The translations under genes were made by a program, and so were the position numbers. From Piper betle (Eukaryota > Streptophyta > Magnoliopsida > Piperales > Piperaceae), in contig JAURVB010000206.1 of assembly GCA_033002965.1 (NCBI GenBank), positions 1 through 64,000 of the forward strand: a DNA stretch of 64,000 bases, written 5' to 3'. This document shows, in pieces, positions 44,918 through 59,057 of this stretch (position 1 is its first letter; each line of letters opens with the position of its first letter). Under the pieces are notes generated by a model that was not told the origin of the DNA, ran no database searches, and saw only the letters and a list, made by a program, of their open reading frames with translations.

Positions 44918-47036
44918 AAGTGTACAATCCTAATTGACCAGGTCTCGGATTCAGTAAGTTTGCCCTTCCTCTTGTGTTTTTACCCTCCTTTCTGGGCACC
45001 TCCTCGGCTGGTGTTCCCAGGCCCACCCCCCAGGTGGCGGTTCTTCCTCTCTCCGGCGGCGGCATGCAAGTTCAAAGGTACTACTGTCTGTTCTTCCACA
45101 TCTACGCGGAGTGAGATTAATAATTGACTTTTTATCCAGTTCTAATGGGCGGTGGGAACGCCAACTTTGCATTTACCTAAGTACGCCCTCCACTACCCAG
45201 ATCAGCTCTTGCTTAGCACTTAATAGTCCACATTTTTTAAAAACAGAATTAAAAAAATGTGGGCATGGTTAAGGAATTTGAGTCTTTGATCATCAATGAC
45301 TGGTGATTCCTCTTTTCCCACGAAATTGAAACTGGGTTTGCCACCACCCCAACTTTTTTTTTTTTTTTTGGGTCTCTCTTTGCTTGCCTGGAATTGCTTC
45401 GGCTGGAAAATAGAAAGGGAAAATTTTTGGAGGAATAAGATAAAGATGGTAGGAGAAAGTTATTGAGTTTGGTAGGGATATGGAAAAGAACCAAAAGAGT
45501 GGTCTTCTAAATTTCTCTAATCCCGCGTTGCCCAAAACTTTTTGAATTCCTTGCCCCAGAGTGGTTCGGTCACCTCAAGACATTAGTTTAAAGCTTTAGT
45601 GAGATATCGATCGCAACTATTCTATATTAAACATTGTTTAACCAGGATTTGTACCAGTACCTTTGGCTTGTCAACCAAGCACAATCATGTATAACTCCAA
45701 GGCCAAGATTTGTGGTGACCCGAGTCTGCTTTTTACACCGTCCATATCATTTCTGCTTGTAACCACCGTATTGTTCCTCTGATTGTACATTGGATATCGT
45801 ATAATATTTGCACAGTATTACCTTTCCCTGCTGGCTCGCCGACTGGGTCATTTACTCATCAAAAATATCCTGATTGCGATTGCTGGGTCAGGACGGTTCT
45901 TTTCTCAACATTCTGTGGGCGCCCTTTTTGATTCTGATGACCAATTCCATATGTTTTTGTGATTTTTTGGTATCTACGTTATTGTACCAAACACATGGCA
46001 GAGCAAAAAGAAAAGATTGTCAATGTTTTTGGGTAGGCTAACTAACATATATTTCATTCGGTACAGGATTGCGTGTGAGTTAACAGAGACATAATTAGGC
46101 CAGAGAGAAGAATGGTTATGCCGTGGAAGCGACCCAGATTAGTAGAAGAATTTGAGCTAATTAAAGAGTTTCAAGCTTTCAACACACGGCCATCAAAATT
46201 GTCTTGTGCGATAAAGAGAGTAGATTTTTGTACGAGGGAGAGCTTCCGGGAAATTAGCGCGACATCGACGTTTGTATACATATTTTCATGCAAGTATTTG
46301 ACGCAACCAATGCATGCATTACTCGTATGCACAAACCATGTCACATTTTGCACGCTCCACGTCTCTCTTTGAGACATGGCATTTGGTGTAAATCGTTTAT
46401 AAGTATACTTCTAATAAATAAATCATACCTCCACTCATGAAAAATTTTAAAAATGATTTTGAGATCTTCTGATCTGTTGCACTTCTAAGTTGATAGGAGA
46501 CTGAGAGTACAAGGACAGAAGATTCCTAGATCAAGGACCTTAAAGAAAAATACCGTATTTGACTTTTCTCATCAAGAAGTTATATAATTATCCTTAATTA
46601 TACTACTAATTAATATATTTGGATAATAATATATAAATTATATACGATGAAGACCATATAAAGTTAGGATCAAAATTCTAACATCCACTTGGTTGAAACA
46701 TATGTCACTATGCATAATATTATCCAAATGATTAATATTTCAAAAAAAAGTATTATACATGAATCATAGCAGTAAGTCCTCTTTAGTTAAGTATTACTTT
46801 CCATATATTATAATGTAAAATACTTTTAAGAAGCCTACAATGTAGTTTAAATTTTATGAATAAGCTCGCAATGTTTATTTGAATCCAAACACATATATAT
46901 TATTTATATGTATAACAATTTTATCGTTCTCTAATATAATGTATACAATCATAATGAGAAGACAAATAACTAATAAAATTTCAACAAATAGCATGCTATA
47001 TACTTAGTATCATATATCAATCTTGAAATTCAACAA
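44918..47036. other. Upstream intergenic region of NCED
   Basis: No gene recognised. 45000-45070 is GC-rich and may belong to the distal NCED promoter. A T18 run occurs at about 45352-45369. The last part (about 46400-47036) is probably the decayed 3' LTR of the minus-strand copia element, but no terminus could be fixed. Confidence 0.3.
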
Positions 47037-47558
47037 GTCCTATATAGACTACATAATCGTTGAACATCTTTGGTGGCATATCTTTCATTAAAGGATTTGC
47101 AATCATCAATTCAGTGTTAATGTGTTCGATGAGCACTTCATTTGCTTTAATGAGCTCTCTAATAACTAAATACTTAATATCGATGTGTTTACTTCAACTT
47201 CAACTTTTATTATTTTTATTGAAGAATATAATAGCTGAATTATCACAATACATCTTCAATGACCTTGAAATAGACTCAATAACTCGAACCCAAACATAAA
47301 ACTCTTTATCCAAACAGCCTGTGATGTAGCCTCAAAACACATAACGGATTTGGCTACAATAGTAGAAGTGGCAACTAAAGTTTGCTTTACATTTTTCCAT
47401 GATACAACTATGTTAACAAGTATGAAGATGTACGAAGATGTAAACTTACAAGAATTAGTGCAACATGCATGGTCCAAATCTAAGTATCTAATAACCTCCA
47501 AATTAGAAGATCTCTTATATAGAAGCATGTAATCTTTAGTTTCTTGAAGGTACCTCAT
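47037..47558 (-). pseudogene. Copia RNase H remnant
   Basis: RYLQETKDYMLLYKRS, VSWKNVKQTLVATSTIVAKS and MIANPLMKDMPPKMF are the standard blocks of plant copia RNase H and its C-terminal TKxxPP tail. Frameshifts separate them. Confidence 0.75.
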
Positions 47559-48063
47559 AATTTTCTTTACAGCTCTTCAATGCTCAATACTAATATTACT
47601 TTTGATATCTCCCCAATATTTTAATACCAAATGTAATGTCTGGTCTTTCACAATCTTGCATATACATGAGGCTTCCAATAGCTGAAGCATATGATATATT
47701 TTTCATTGTACCCTCTCAAGATCATTTTTTAGACATTGACCTAAATTAAAATTGTCTCCATTCACAATGAGAGCTATTAAAAATGCACAATTACTCATTT
47801 AAAATCTGTTGACTAACCTTATTGATTTATGCTTTGTGATATAAACTTAAGATACCTTGAAGTTTGTCTCTATGAATCTTAATGCCAATGACAAAAGACA
47901 TTTCACCCATATCCTTCATATTAAAATGTTCAGAGATAAGCTTTTTCATTTCATGTAATGATCCATATCATTAATTGCAAGCAATATATCATTGACATAT
48001 AAGATAAGAAAAATAATTTTACTCCTACTAATTTTATGGTATATACATTGATCTTTAACGTTC

Positions 48064-48285
48064 TCAACAAAACCAAATGAAAAAGATTACATCATAGAAT
48101 TTAGGAAACCATTGACATGGGTCCATATATTTATTTCTTAAGCTTACAACTAAGATGCTTACCATCAATTGAAGAAAACCCTTAGATTGTTTCATATAAA
48201 CTTCTTCCTCTAGATCTACATTGAGGAAAGCTTTTTTCACATTCAATTGATGTAAATCAAAATTGAAATGCACTACTAATGTCAT
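48064..48285 (-). pseudogene. Copia reverse transcriptase N-terminal remnant
   Basis: LHQLNVKKAFLNVDLEEEVY (one residue off the usual LHQMDVKTAFLNGDL) marks the first catalytic block of copia RT, with QSKGF and a decayed IYGLKQ region after it. The catalytic aspartate of the DVKTAFL box is replaced by asparagine. Confidence 0.75.
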
Positions 48286-48747
48286 AATGATACCGAAAGA
48301 ATCTTTCTTTGAAAAGGGAGAAAGTCTTTTGATAATCCATTCCTTTTTTTGTGCAAATTATTTAGCCACGAGTCTTGCCTTATATCATTCAATATTGCCT
48401 AATAAATCTTTTTATTTTAAAATTTATTTACAAACAATAGCCTTCACTCCATTAGGAAACTTGACAAGATCTCAGACTTAGTTTGCAACCATAAAATCCA
48501 TCACATCTTTCATGGTTTTATACCATAATTTTGAATTATTATTATCCATTACTTAGAAACATACAAGAGTCGTTTTCATCTCCTATATTATGGTGAGTTT
48601 CTTGTATGTAAACAAACAAATCACTAAATATTATTAGTTTTCTCACTATAGCTGATCTCCTTAATAGTTCATTAACGTTTCTCGTGGAGGTGGCTGATCA
48701 ACCTACTGCTTAACAACTTCAAGTTGTTAATTTTCCTCATAAATAAC

Positions 48748-49071
48748 TTATTCAACTAGAGTATCTCCAGCTTTACGTAACTCTTTATTAGCTACTTGTT
48801 CAACATTTACACAATTATGATGTAAGTCACTAAAAATAAGTAGTATATTTTTCATTCTAGGAATACTTTTGTTATAATTATTATTGAAAACTAAATTTCG
48901 ATGTTGATCACTCCCACTAACCACATCATTTTCAAGAAATTTGTACTTTTCTTGATCACACAAATCTAGTGACATTTGATGGATAATAAAACCTATAGCC
49001 TTTAGACTTGGCATAACCATTGAAATATCTACTAATCTTCCTCTTTTGAGGGTTATAAACCCTAACTTCAA
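48748..49071 (-). pseudogene. Copia integrase C-terminal / linker remnant
   Basis: The fragment contains KAIGFIIHQ and KYKFLENDVVSGS. These correspond to the end of copia integrase, where a KGYRFY-type motif and an ARFLEND-type motif precede the link to reverse transcriptase. Confidence 0.6.
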
Positions 49072-50148
49072 CAGGACAACCCTAAACAGAGAAATGTTTC
49101 AAACTTAGTTTCCAATATTTTAATAACTCAAATAATATTTTATAAACAGGTTTATTATGAATCCAATTTAATATATCGCTACAGTCTTAAGGGCTTTCCT
49201 CCATAATGAATGAGGAAGTTTAGAGTTGTAAGCATACTCATCACCATATCCACCATCAGTATGCGTACCATAAATTCTTCACCTTGAATAGATCTCACAA
49301 TTTTAATTTGCTTACTGCATTGTTTCTCTACTTTTGATTTAAAATTTTAAAAGCATCTAGCTCTTCATAATTATTATCAAGCATGTAGTATCGTGTATAA
49401 TCATCGATAAATGAGATAAAGTATTCCTGACACATATGAATCCATAGTAGAACAACATATATCCATATGTATGATTTCTAATACTTAGAACTCCTCCTAG
49501 CATCCTTCTTAGACATATTAATCTTGTTTCCTTTAATGCAGTTCACACAAGTATCAAAATTTGGAAAATCAAGAGATTTTAAGAACTCTATTATTTACAA
49601 GTTTTTTATGTTTTTGATTGAGATATGTCTCAATCTTCAGTGCCACCATATGGAGGATTTTTCATTCACAACACAAGGTTTTATAATAGCAGTACTATCC
49701 ATAGTCGTTAGGTTATAAAGGACATCATCTTGTAAGTGGATTTGAAATAAACCTTGATTCATATAACTATTTCTCACAATAACAAAGTTATATAACATAC
49801 TAAAAGTGTTTTGAGAATATCTAAATGAAAAACCCAAAGGTACAAGTCTTGAAATTGAAATTAAGTTTCTAGAAAAGCTACGATCAAAAAGGTCTTTTCT
49901 AGATTAAGTATAAAGTCAGAATTTAAAACAAGTCTACATATCCTAATAACTTCTACATGTGCATGTATCCAGTTGTCAAAATAGATGCTTTGTTCATTTT
50001 CTGTCAGTTTCCTTTGGTTTAAAAACTCTGTATGGTATTCGAAACATAGATTATAGAACCATAATCAATCCACCAAGTGTTATGATAAATATCAACCATA
50101 TTAGATCCATAACACATAAATGACATGAGATTATCTTTTCTTCTGAAG

Positions 50149-50961
50149 TCATGTCTTACGCTTAGGACAATCCTTCCTTATATCTCCCTTCATTTTACAA
50201 AAGAAGCAGCTAGATTCCCTATTGTCATTAAAATAGATAGGTCTTTTACCTTTCCCTTTATTTGCCAGACTTTCTTTCTTACTTTTTCTATGAGTCACCA
50301 TGTGTACACTTTCACTCATATCACTAATCAATCTCCTTTCTTCTTAAATACACATGCTTAAAAGTTCATTTATTTATTATTTTTCCTTCTCTGTGTTATA
50401 AGTTAATTTGAAAGGGCCGTACTCATATAGGAGAGAGTTAAAGTTTAAATGCACCAGAAAAGACTCAAAAATCCCAATCTCTAGAGACTTAAGTTGAGAC
50501 GCAATGTATCTGATTTCCACAATGTGCTTATACACACCAAAAATGTCGGTGAGCTTCATTGATGATATTTTTGCCATGAAGATACTAGCCAATGATTTAT
50601 TAAAAGTCTCAAACTGTTAACCAATAGTCTTCATATAATCCTTTATAGACTCCCAACGAATACTAGTTGTAATGCGAGATTTAATGAACATCAAGCTTAA
50701 GCGATTGGATTACTCCCAACATTTGTATAATAAATTCTCGCTTTTAGAGCTAGATTCAGTGGAAACAGAAAGCTCATCCTTACGAAGAGTATAGTTTAGG
50801 TTCATGTAATACAAATAAAGAAAGATTTTCTTCCTCCATTCTTTATAATTATGATCATTACTTAAATAGGGAACCTTAGATTTATTATCAGAAATCATCA
50901 AAGATGAAACAACTACATGAAACATATAACCATGATTACTATCACAAATATTGAGACACAT
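50149..50961 (-). pseudogene. Copia gag remnant with zinc knuckle
   Basis: The piece at 50961-50710 shows a YKEWRKKIFLYLYYMNL-type stretch followed by LRKDE, as in plant copia gag. 50331-50149 ends in a knuckle reading CFFCKMKGDIRKDC. The CCHC histidine position is an aspartate, one base change from the usual form. Linking frames are broken. Confidence 0.65.
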
Positions 50962-50967
50962 TATATA

Positions 50968-53900
50968 CCATTACTAGAGTTATATGCTTACCAATGCAAA
51001 CGTACTAAAATGAATCAATATGTTATTAAAATCCATATGTGATCAATATATTCACTTTATGTATATGTTGTCTTAATTAAGGATGCTTTGGCTATGCTTT
51101 AATTAATTTCAAACACACTGATCACTTAACATCAACACAAATATATTTAAACTATCATGTCATGTTCAAGCATTTCACGTGCATATGCATGACATACATA
51201 ATGATACAAATAATTCAAAATTTGTATATGAACATTCAATTACATGTACAATAATAAATGAACATTTCATAATTGGGTTTGGATAGCCCTTGGACATCAT
51301 ATAGACAACTTGGACATCACTTAAACACCTTAAACAATTCATTTATATGCTAACTTTATTGTCTAAACATAATTAAATGGGTATATGGACACCTACATAA
51401 ACCAAAATAGTTTAGTCAATATTCATGTTCATGACCAGAGTATGTATTGACTATAAAAATATATCAGATTGTTCATAGACAAAGCACAATGTATATGGAT
51501 GGACACATAAATAATGGTTGAATTGTCCATTATTATTTGTTTATTGGACTGTTTATTTATTCACTAAATGAGTCACCAATATCATATGAAATAATGGGCT
51601 ATGGATAAATTATAACTCATTCAAGCCTAGCTCAAGAATAATATGCCAACACAGAGCAATAAATGATCGTGGGCCAAAACTTATTATTACTTATATTAAC
51701 TCATATGAAAAATTACCCACAATTACCCATTAATAAGTGAGAACATGGACTTTAAAAATATAACTTAAATATGTGCCTCGAATAAGTGACCACTATATAT
51801 TTCTGGACCCACAAAATAAGAACAAAGCCAAGAATGGCTAAACAAATCCAACCCATTTAAGAACATTATTTTAAATTATTAAAATTTATTCAACCCTTTA
51901 TTGAAAATTTTCAATAATATGACATTTATTGAGATTTAAAAACATTTCGCCCCTTATTTAATATTAATATAACATGCAACTTTAATAAGACATAACTGCC
52001 AAAAACGGTAGCCCGTCTTCTTCCTTGGGTTCGCCGCTAATCTGATGGCAGAAAAAACATCACATCTAGATAAATGTTATGAATTTTCGTTCCATTTTTA
52101 AAAATTTGTGATTTTTCAATTGATGGCCACGACACTCAGTGGGTTGAAGTGGGAAGAGATTTCGGTTCATAAAAATGAATATTCACAAGAATTTACTTTG
52201 TATTTTTTTTAATCTTGAAAGTGTAATTAGGGTATTATTTGCCACATGCAAAGTTAGTCTTATTGTTCCAATCATTTATATGAGGGATTACTACTTCCTT
52301 CATCGGCCTCAATTACAACCAATATTGAAGGAAATTAAAAATAGAATAATTTTATATGCACCACCAAAATTTCCCTACTTTTTGCCACTTTAAATTTAAT
52401 TGGATTATTAACATTGCCACCTAGATCATGCATGCTTACACAGCAAAGTGAGGAAAAGTGACGAAAATTTTAATGCACAAAGAATCTTTCTCAAAATTAA
52501 CCGATGTCCTTAACTTTACAACTTTGAAACCCCAATTATGAGCATAAAAGAAACGTGACAAAATATTTGTGTGCTTAACATATGCAAAAATTATTTCAAT
52601 ATTGTTAGCACATATTTATTGTTAATAAAAGGAGAACTCAATACAACCTCTAGTTAATTAAAAATAGGAACTTTAACCAATCAAACTACAATAAATTATA
52701 AGAAATATGAAATTAAATTATTATATTTTATCTTCTAAATCTTCAATTTATATCATATTGTATTATAATAGTTTATCTCAGTTGTTCAACCAAAAAATTA
52801 TCTATAAAATTAAAATTTATCTATAGTATAAATTATGCAACATGTAGCATAACATCTTGCCTTGTTTATTATAATTAGCTAATGTAAAAAACTGATAGAT
52901 AATAAGAATCAATCCTACTACCAGTTCAAGGCTTAATGCGGGAAAAAATTAGGGGCCATTTATAATATATGAACTGACATATACGTTTATCGGAGCAATT
53001 ATTATGCAATAAACAAGACGCACATGGAGATGCACACTAACGAGGAGTAGTTTTTTCCCTATTTTACTCTCATTAATTTTTCCCCCTATTTCACCCTCAT
53101 TATTCTTTTGTCCCTATCTTACACTTCATTTTCCTCTTTGTGTTCTCCTGTGCATCCCTGGGTGGCATCTGTAATAATTGTTTCGTCTTATAATTGCTTC
53201 GTATTGCCGTGGTGGAAGGGTTAAACCTTTTCTTTTCGAGTTTGAATTTGCTCTTGCACAAAATGGTGACGTAAAAATTATGCCCTCGTCAAACATGGGC
53301 TTTAATTTGGCCTTTCAGTATCTAACTGTAAGCCCAAGTCCACTCTCGACTTGAGCCCATTTCCAAAAACGACCTGATATGCCAAACTTGTCTTCCTTCC
53401 AGCAAGCCCATGTTACGAGTATAATTAGAGATGCCTATCGATCGGGTTTGATCAAAGTATTGATCATACCAAACCTATTTATGGTCTTAAACCCATTTAC
53501 TAAACCCGATCATTTACTATTTAAATTTTTACTACCCGACGATTTAGCAAACCTAAAGTTGACCATCCCGATTATGTTTTAAAAAGTAAAATTAAATGGT
53601 ATAATAGAAAAATAAATTAGAAATAATCATATTAAAAAAAGAAAATTAAGTATGCTAATAAAAAAATAAAGTTGAAAATATATTAATTTTACATATAAAC
53701 AAATATATCTTCATAATAAAATTTAAATCATATTAATATACTTTTTATGAAAAAAATTTATATTGTTGAAATCAAGTACGGGTATGTGGTATCCGAAACC
53801 AAATCTGACTATTATACAATGGGTACATCCATTCCTATGGACACCCATGTTTATGGTCTCACATGTACGCTTGATCAATAATATAGATATATGTAGATAA

Positions 53901-54840
53901 GTGTTTTGTTTTTGTTCGAAAGCATGAAGTTTGTTTTTGCTTTGCAGAGATTAGAGAAGGTAGTAAGCAAATTTAAGAACATGATTTCCAATAAAAAAGT
54001 AATTTAAATTATCAGATGTATGTAACTAGAGTTGCATAGTCATAAACTAGTCAAAGATCGGTGTGATGTATGGGTTATATTTAAAATTTATTTTTTTATT
54101 AAAAAATAAAGAGCTAAAATACAATACTTAGATTTTGCTATTGGTTTTTATAGTCGAAGAATTTTTTTATTAAAATTAGTTAATATATATATATATATTT
54201 ATTATAATATAAAATTAGGGTAGAATTATATTTGAAGATTTTTTTACTAATAATTAAAAAATCCTAAATCAATTACTGATCATTTATATGTATGAAATTA
54301 ATTAAAAATCATTAAATATAAAAAAACACCAATGTGGTCCTGAGTTTACTGAAGAAGTACGGTAAATAGTTAATATAAGAAAAAAATTTAAGAATAATGA
54401 GGATAATTTTTTTAATAATATTAAAGAATAATAACTTTTATTAGGAATATAAGAGTAGAAATAATAAGATTTAATATGCATTTTTCATTAATACTTATAA
54501 GAAAAATATGGGCCCCACATTAATTTAATGTTAATATAGGCCTATAATTAACAATATCTAGCGACAAAAATTTTGCCCACGTAGCTTGCTCGTGGGCAAG
54601 GAGCTCAGGCTGCTTCGAGCGAAGCAAAAAGAGTAAGGCTTGTACAATGAAACCCGTGAGCAAGCAAAACCTCTTAATTCTACCATAAATGGATAGATAA
54701 ATAGATTATTATGTACCATAAAGTGATGAACTATAAAATTATGCTCCAAATACAGAATAAAGAACATATAGGAGATCAAATTATCGACCTGCTTTAACCA
54801 ATATTAATATTATGTCAATCCAGTACGATGAATAATAATT
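50968..54840. other. AT-rich stretch, no gene recognised
   Basis: The first several hundred bases are probably the 5' LTR of the minus-strand copia element. Beyond that I see only AT-rich sequence and short open frames without domains. Confidence 0.3.
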
Positions 54841-56400
54841 AGTGCGCGATACGAATTTAATTTGAATTTAAAAGTGTATCTGTTGTGATTAAGTAATAAA
54901 GTAGTAAGTAAAGTCTCATCCCCTCGTGAGAATATTTATTTACTCAAGTAAAATTATTAAATTAAACTATCTAAAACAAGAAAATATGAATTTTTTATTT
55001 TTATCTAAACTAAACTTATAATCTAAAGTCAAATCTAAACTAAAACAAAAAAGAGTCTAATCTAAATTTTAGGTTTTTCAATATGCGAATAATATGTAAG
55101 TGAATTGAATCCCCTTCAGCCAATTTATTGACAAAAAAATTATAATACACTTCATGAGATGTTAGAATTTTTATTATATAATTACCCTATTTGGTGTACT
55201 AAATAACTTATATTAAATCTCCTCAATATCGGATACTCCTTTGGTGCACTACTTTTTATTAATTTAATTTTATGAATTCCTTAATGTTAAATTCCCCTTA
55301 AACAGACTCCATTAACTTCGTACAACATCAACCTAGGACACCTCTATTCAATTTATAGATGTATATTATAGATTTCCCACAGAGAGTATAATCAATTTAT
55401 TGTTAAATTAATTATTTAAACCATGGCTTCTCTCCAAAACCTCGCCATGATTCAACAATTATCCAAATAAATAAAATCATCAAACATAATAAAACACGAC
55501 TCTCATAAGAAAATAATAATTAATATCCAATCAATATAACTATTAAGTCATTGGTCTACGGTTCATCTCTTCTCTAGCATAATTAAATTTATTCTATAAA
55601 ATAAGAAAAAAAACCATAATTTGAGTATTTGAAAGATTCATAATAATATTGAAATAAACTAAAAAGAAAGAAAAGAAGAAAAACTCTTATGAATTTCTCT
55701 TTAGAAAGCAACAAGCTTCTTCTCTCTTCTTTTCAATCTTCAATCTCTTCCTTGATTATACATCTCGAGAAAACCAAACATCTAGAGAAGAGCCTCCAAA
55801 ATTATAAAGAATAATTGTAAAACTCTCTTAATTTTGTGCATATATAACCCTTTTATAGTTGGAAACAATTACGTTCTCCTTATAGAAGGTAGTTCTTCAA
55901 AATTTGTAATTATCCAAAACTTTTGTGCATGAGTGCCATGACATTCACTTCAAGTGCTCTAGCGCTCACTTACATTTTTTTTCTACTACCTTGCCCAGCA
56001 CCACAACACTCTTGACACTCCTTGAGAAATTTAACGTCGTGGCACTGTCTTTTTCCTAATTCCCTCATCCTTGAGTGTCACGACACTCGCTAACTAAGAA
56101 ATCCAGTTTCACATCACTCGCTCTCTAAACCAGTATTCTTTATTCCTTTTTTGCCTGATTTGTGCATAGTCTTTTAAGTTCACTTGTTCATAACCACATC
56201 GCCTAATATAATACAAATATTAGCCTAATTAAAATATAAATTAAAAATCATCTAAACTACTCAAACCTATTTAAAAACTAAATAAAAACATGAAATTCTC
56301 TCAAACACTAAACACAACTAAGCCCACAAAAAGTCTAATATAATCGACTCCGAGAATACTAAACTCAAAATAACTGTTATTTTCATCAAGGACATTACAT
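54841..56400 (-). repeat. LTR-like stretch, inverted
   Basis: 54880-54960 (AAAGTCTCATCCCCTCGTGAGAA region) and 55360-55400 (CCCACAGAGAGTATAATC) look like the 3' portion of a plant Ty3/gypsy LTR read backwards. 55840-55860 holds a TATAACCC...TATAG promoter-like segment. 55930-56110 has repeated GTGGCACT, GACACTC and GCACTC motifs similar to 6750-7040 and 9360-9600. No termini or PPT could be fixed. Confidence 0.35.
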
Positions 56401-57527
56401 TTCATCTCAAGGAAATACTTCAATGACTTTACCTACATCCAAATATAAACAACTTAAACTCATGCTTCCACTCAATTATAGATCCCACCTTCTTGCATAT
56501 TTCCAATTCAAAAATAAAATAAGCTTGCAAATCATATATTCAACTCAAATAAATTCATACCGCACAGAAAAACACAAAGTTATAAAAATTTATATGTTTG
56601 CTTTTCATCACTCTCTCCATTAATATTGACAAACTAATTCATTAAATATCAATAGGATTGTATAGGTTGTAATGGGGCTAGGCTAGGGCTAAAAAATGGA
56701 TATACTAAGGTAAAAAAGCAAATACATCCTAGCATAAGAATCCTTCAAAACCAGAAATAAGTAAGCTCATATTATTATTTATCCACCTATTCAACTAAAT
56801 TTTTTTTCTCATCCACAGCAATTTTTTTTCCATTTTCCACTTTTTCAATTCTTTTCTTTTCAGGTCCGGTCTTTGACTAAGTTTCACTTTCTTTTTCTTC
56901 AAAATTTTTTTCTTTCCTTTTTTTTTCTTCAAAACATTTCCATCCATACACCATAATGAATTCTTCTAATACACACTTAATCATTTTTAATCAAGAAGAA
57001 TTTAAACACTAGGACACTAGAATATGACAAATAATCAACAAGGAAAAATTCAAAATCAAACAAGGTCAGGTTTAAGGGTAAACAAATCAAAAAGTCAATT
57101 AGGTCAGGTTTAAAGGTAAACAAATCAAAAAGTCAATTTAAAGCTCAAACTAGCTAAATTGGATAATTTCATAGGTTAGCTTGAAGGGCCCAAATTAATC
57201 AAGTCTCACCTAAATCATTTTTTAATTCAAAATATTTGTTTAAAATTTCTCCCTGGGAGTGAATCAAACAAATTCTAAATTTCATAACAAATATGCTTTT
57301 ATACAATGTAAATCTTTTCTAAGTATCCAACAATCAAAACAAATAAATTCACCTCTGTCATTGACAAATATACCTTAAAGTAATCATTTATTATAAAAGA
57401 GTTTCACATAAACTTAAATAAATCTCATATTCTTCAACAAGCTAAGCAAATTAAAATATCACAATCACAATCATCGAATAATAACTTTACCTAAGTCAAA
57501 CACATATTATCAAAAGTCATAACAAAA

Positions 57528-58190
57528 CTAACACAAACCCAACATCACAAATTCAAAATATAATACAACCATATCGAAGAAGTCAATCAACATAAGAATT
57601 TCATTGTTCTCAATGGAAAATAAAATCAAGAGAAAAGAAAAACTCCATTCACTTATGAAGCATAATTCCATTAAGAACAGGAACTCCAAAAGGATCATCA
57701 GCATCCTCATCAGATCCATCACCCTCATCACACCATTCGTAGCTACCGCCGCCAACATCAGCTGCTCCCCTGGACGATAAGACCGATTTCGACAAGGCGG
57801 AAAGAGACAACGATTCATATCCACATGAAAATAAGTGACCATATCCTGCATCATTTCATCCACCACTGTAAATCTCCCATGAACATACTCAATCGTCTCT
57901 CTCTGGCGCTGCAACAAAATGACTACCTCATCATCCTCCTCGTCACCATGGTTCGACTCATCATGCCCTTTAGGCTCCTCATGGCCTCCAGGCTGATCAT
58001 CCCCATCCGGCTCATCGCGAGGACGAACACTAGCCCGACGCTGATCAGGGAGGTTAGCCACTATAATCCTCACAGTAAGTGAACGATCTAAAGCCTCATT
58101 CGGTTCACAAATCATCTCGTCACTCCTCATAAGAACTCCGACCTTCCTCCACAATTGAGAAAATAATTTTGACTCTATGCGAAAAGTAAG
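57528..58190 (-). pseudogene. Possible retroelement env-like / plant transposon protein C-terminal fragment
   Basis: A minus-strand open frame with no ATG at its start gives a segment like SQLWRKVGVLMRSDE, an acidic low-complexity middle (Asp/Glu/His/Gly/Pro-rich), then RQRETIEYVHGR and a C-terminal part. A short conserved block with LCRKAGV-like spacing followed by an acidic proline-rich tail is the layout of the env-like ORF carried by Athila-type elements, and an LTR-like stretch in the same orientation follows. The similarity is weak and seen by eye; it could equally be an unrelated gene fragment. Confidence 0.35.
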
Positions 58191-58199
58191 TAAATTTTT

Positions 58200-59012
58200 A
58201 ATTAAGTAGGTAATAATAAATTTAAAGATATTTCACTATAAAATGGAATTTATCAGTTCTAAGGTTTTACAATATGACAACTATCTGTGAGCGTAAGGAT
58301 TAAGTTTTCCTTAAAGGCTGGGCATAAATGGGCTTGGCTAACGTGTATTGGGCCGTTGACAGAACAAAATTCAAAGCTCGAGTCTATATAATTTAGTATT
58401 AACAATATCAGCTACATTTAATATGGGCTTTTACGTTACATGATTGGTTAGACGATGAGGGTAATTTTTTATAAATGACAAAAAAATACGGTTGTGTGAT
58501 TTATATGGGTGGTCTAATATTATTACATCCACTGCTGATAATAAGCATTCTCATAAATACTTGTTAAAGAAAGACCCCTACAATGCAAAACTCAAGAATG
58601 ATGTTGAACTTATTAATAATACATTAAGAATATACAAAATTATTATTTTTTAAATACTAATATATTAATTTTAAATAAAACTAATGAATATTTTGCTTAT
58701 TTTTAACAAAAAAATATGGTTTTATATAAATAAGAATAATAATTTTAATTTCAATAAGTAAATAATTTTAATTATTTATTAGAATTTATTTTTAAAATAT
58801 TTATATTTTGGATAGAATTATAATCTAAATGTTTTTAATAGTAAATGAAAATCTATAAATTAATAAACACAAATATGTTAAAATCTAAATTACATAAGTA
58901 TTATTAAGTAATAAACTTAAATTTGACTAATATAAATAAAAATATATTAAAATTTATCAATATTTTTAAAGTTTCTAATCTAAGTAGACATACGTTCAAT
59001 GCTTTTCTTATA

Positions 59013-59057
<45 letters not shown>

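Larger units (their letters stand above)
47037..50967 (-). mobile_element. Decayed Ty1/copia retrotransposon
   Basis: On the minus strand the order is gag, zinc knuckle, protease/integrase region, reverse transcriptase, RNase H, which is the Pseudoviridae-type (copia) order. Many stops and frameshifts break it. A degenerate primer-binding site (TGGTATA...) lies just above the gag start at about 50967. RNase H ends at about 47037. LTRs are expected on both sides but are too decayed for me to delimit. Confidence 0.8.
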
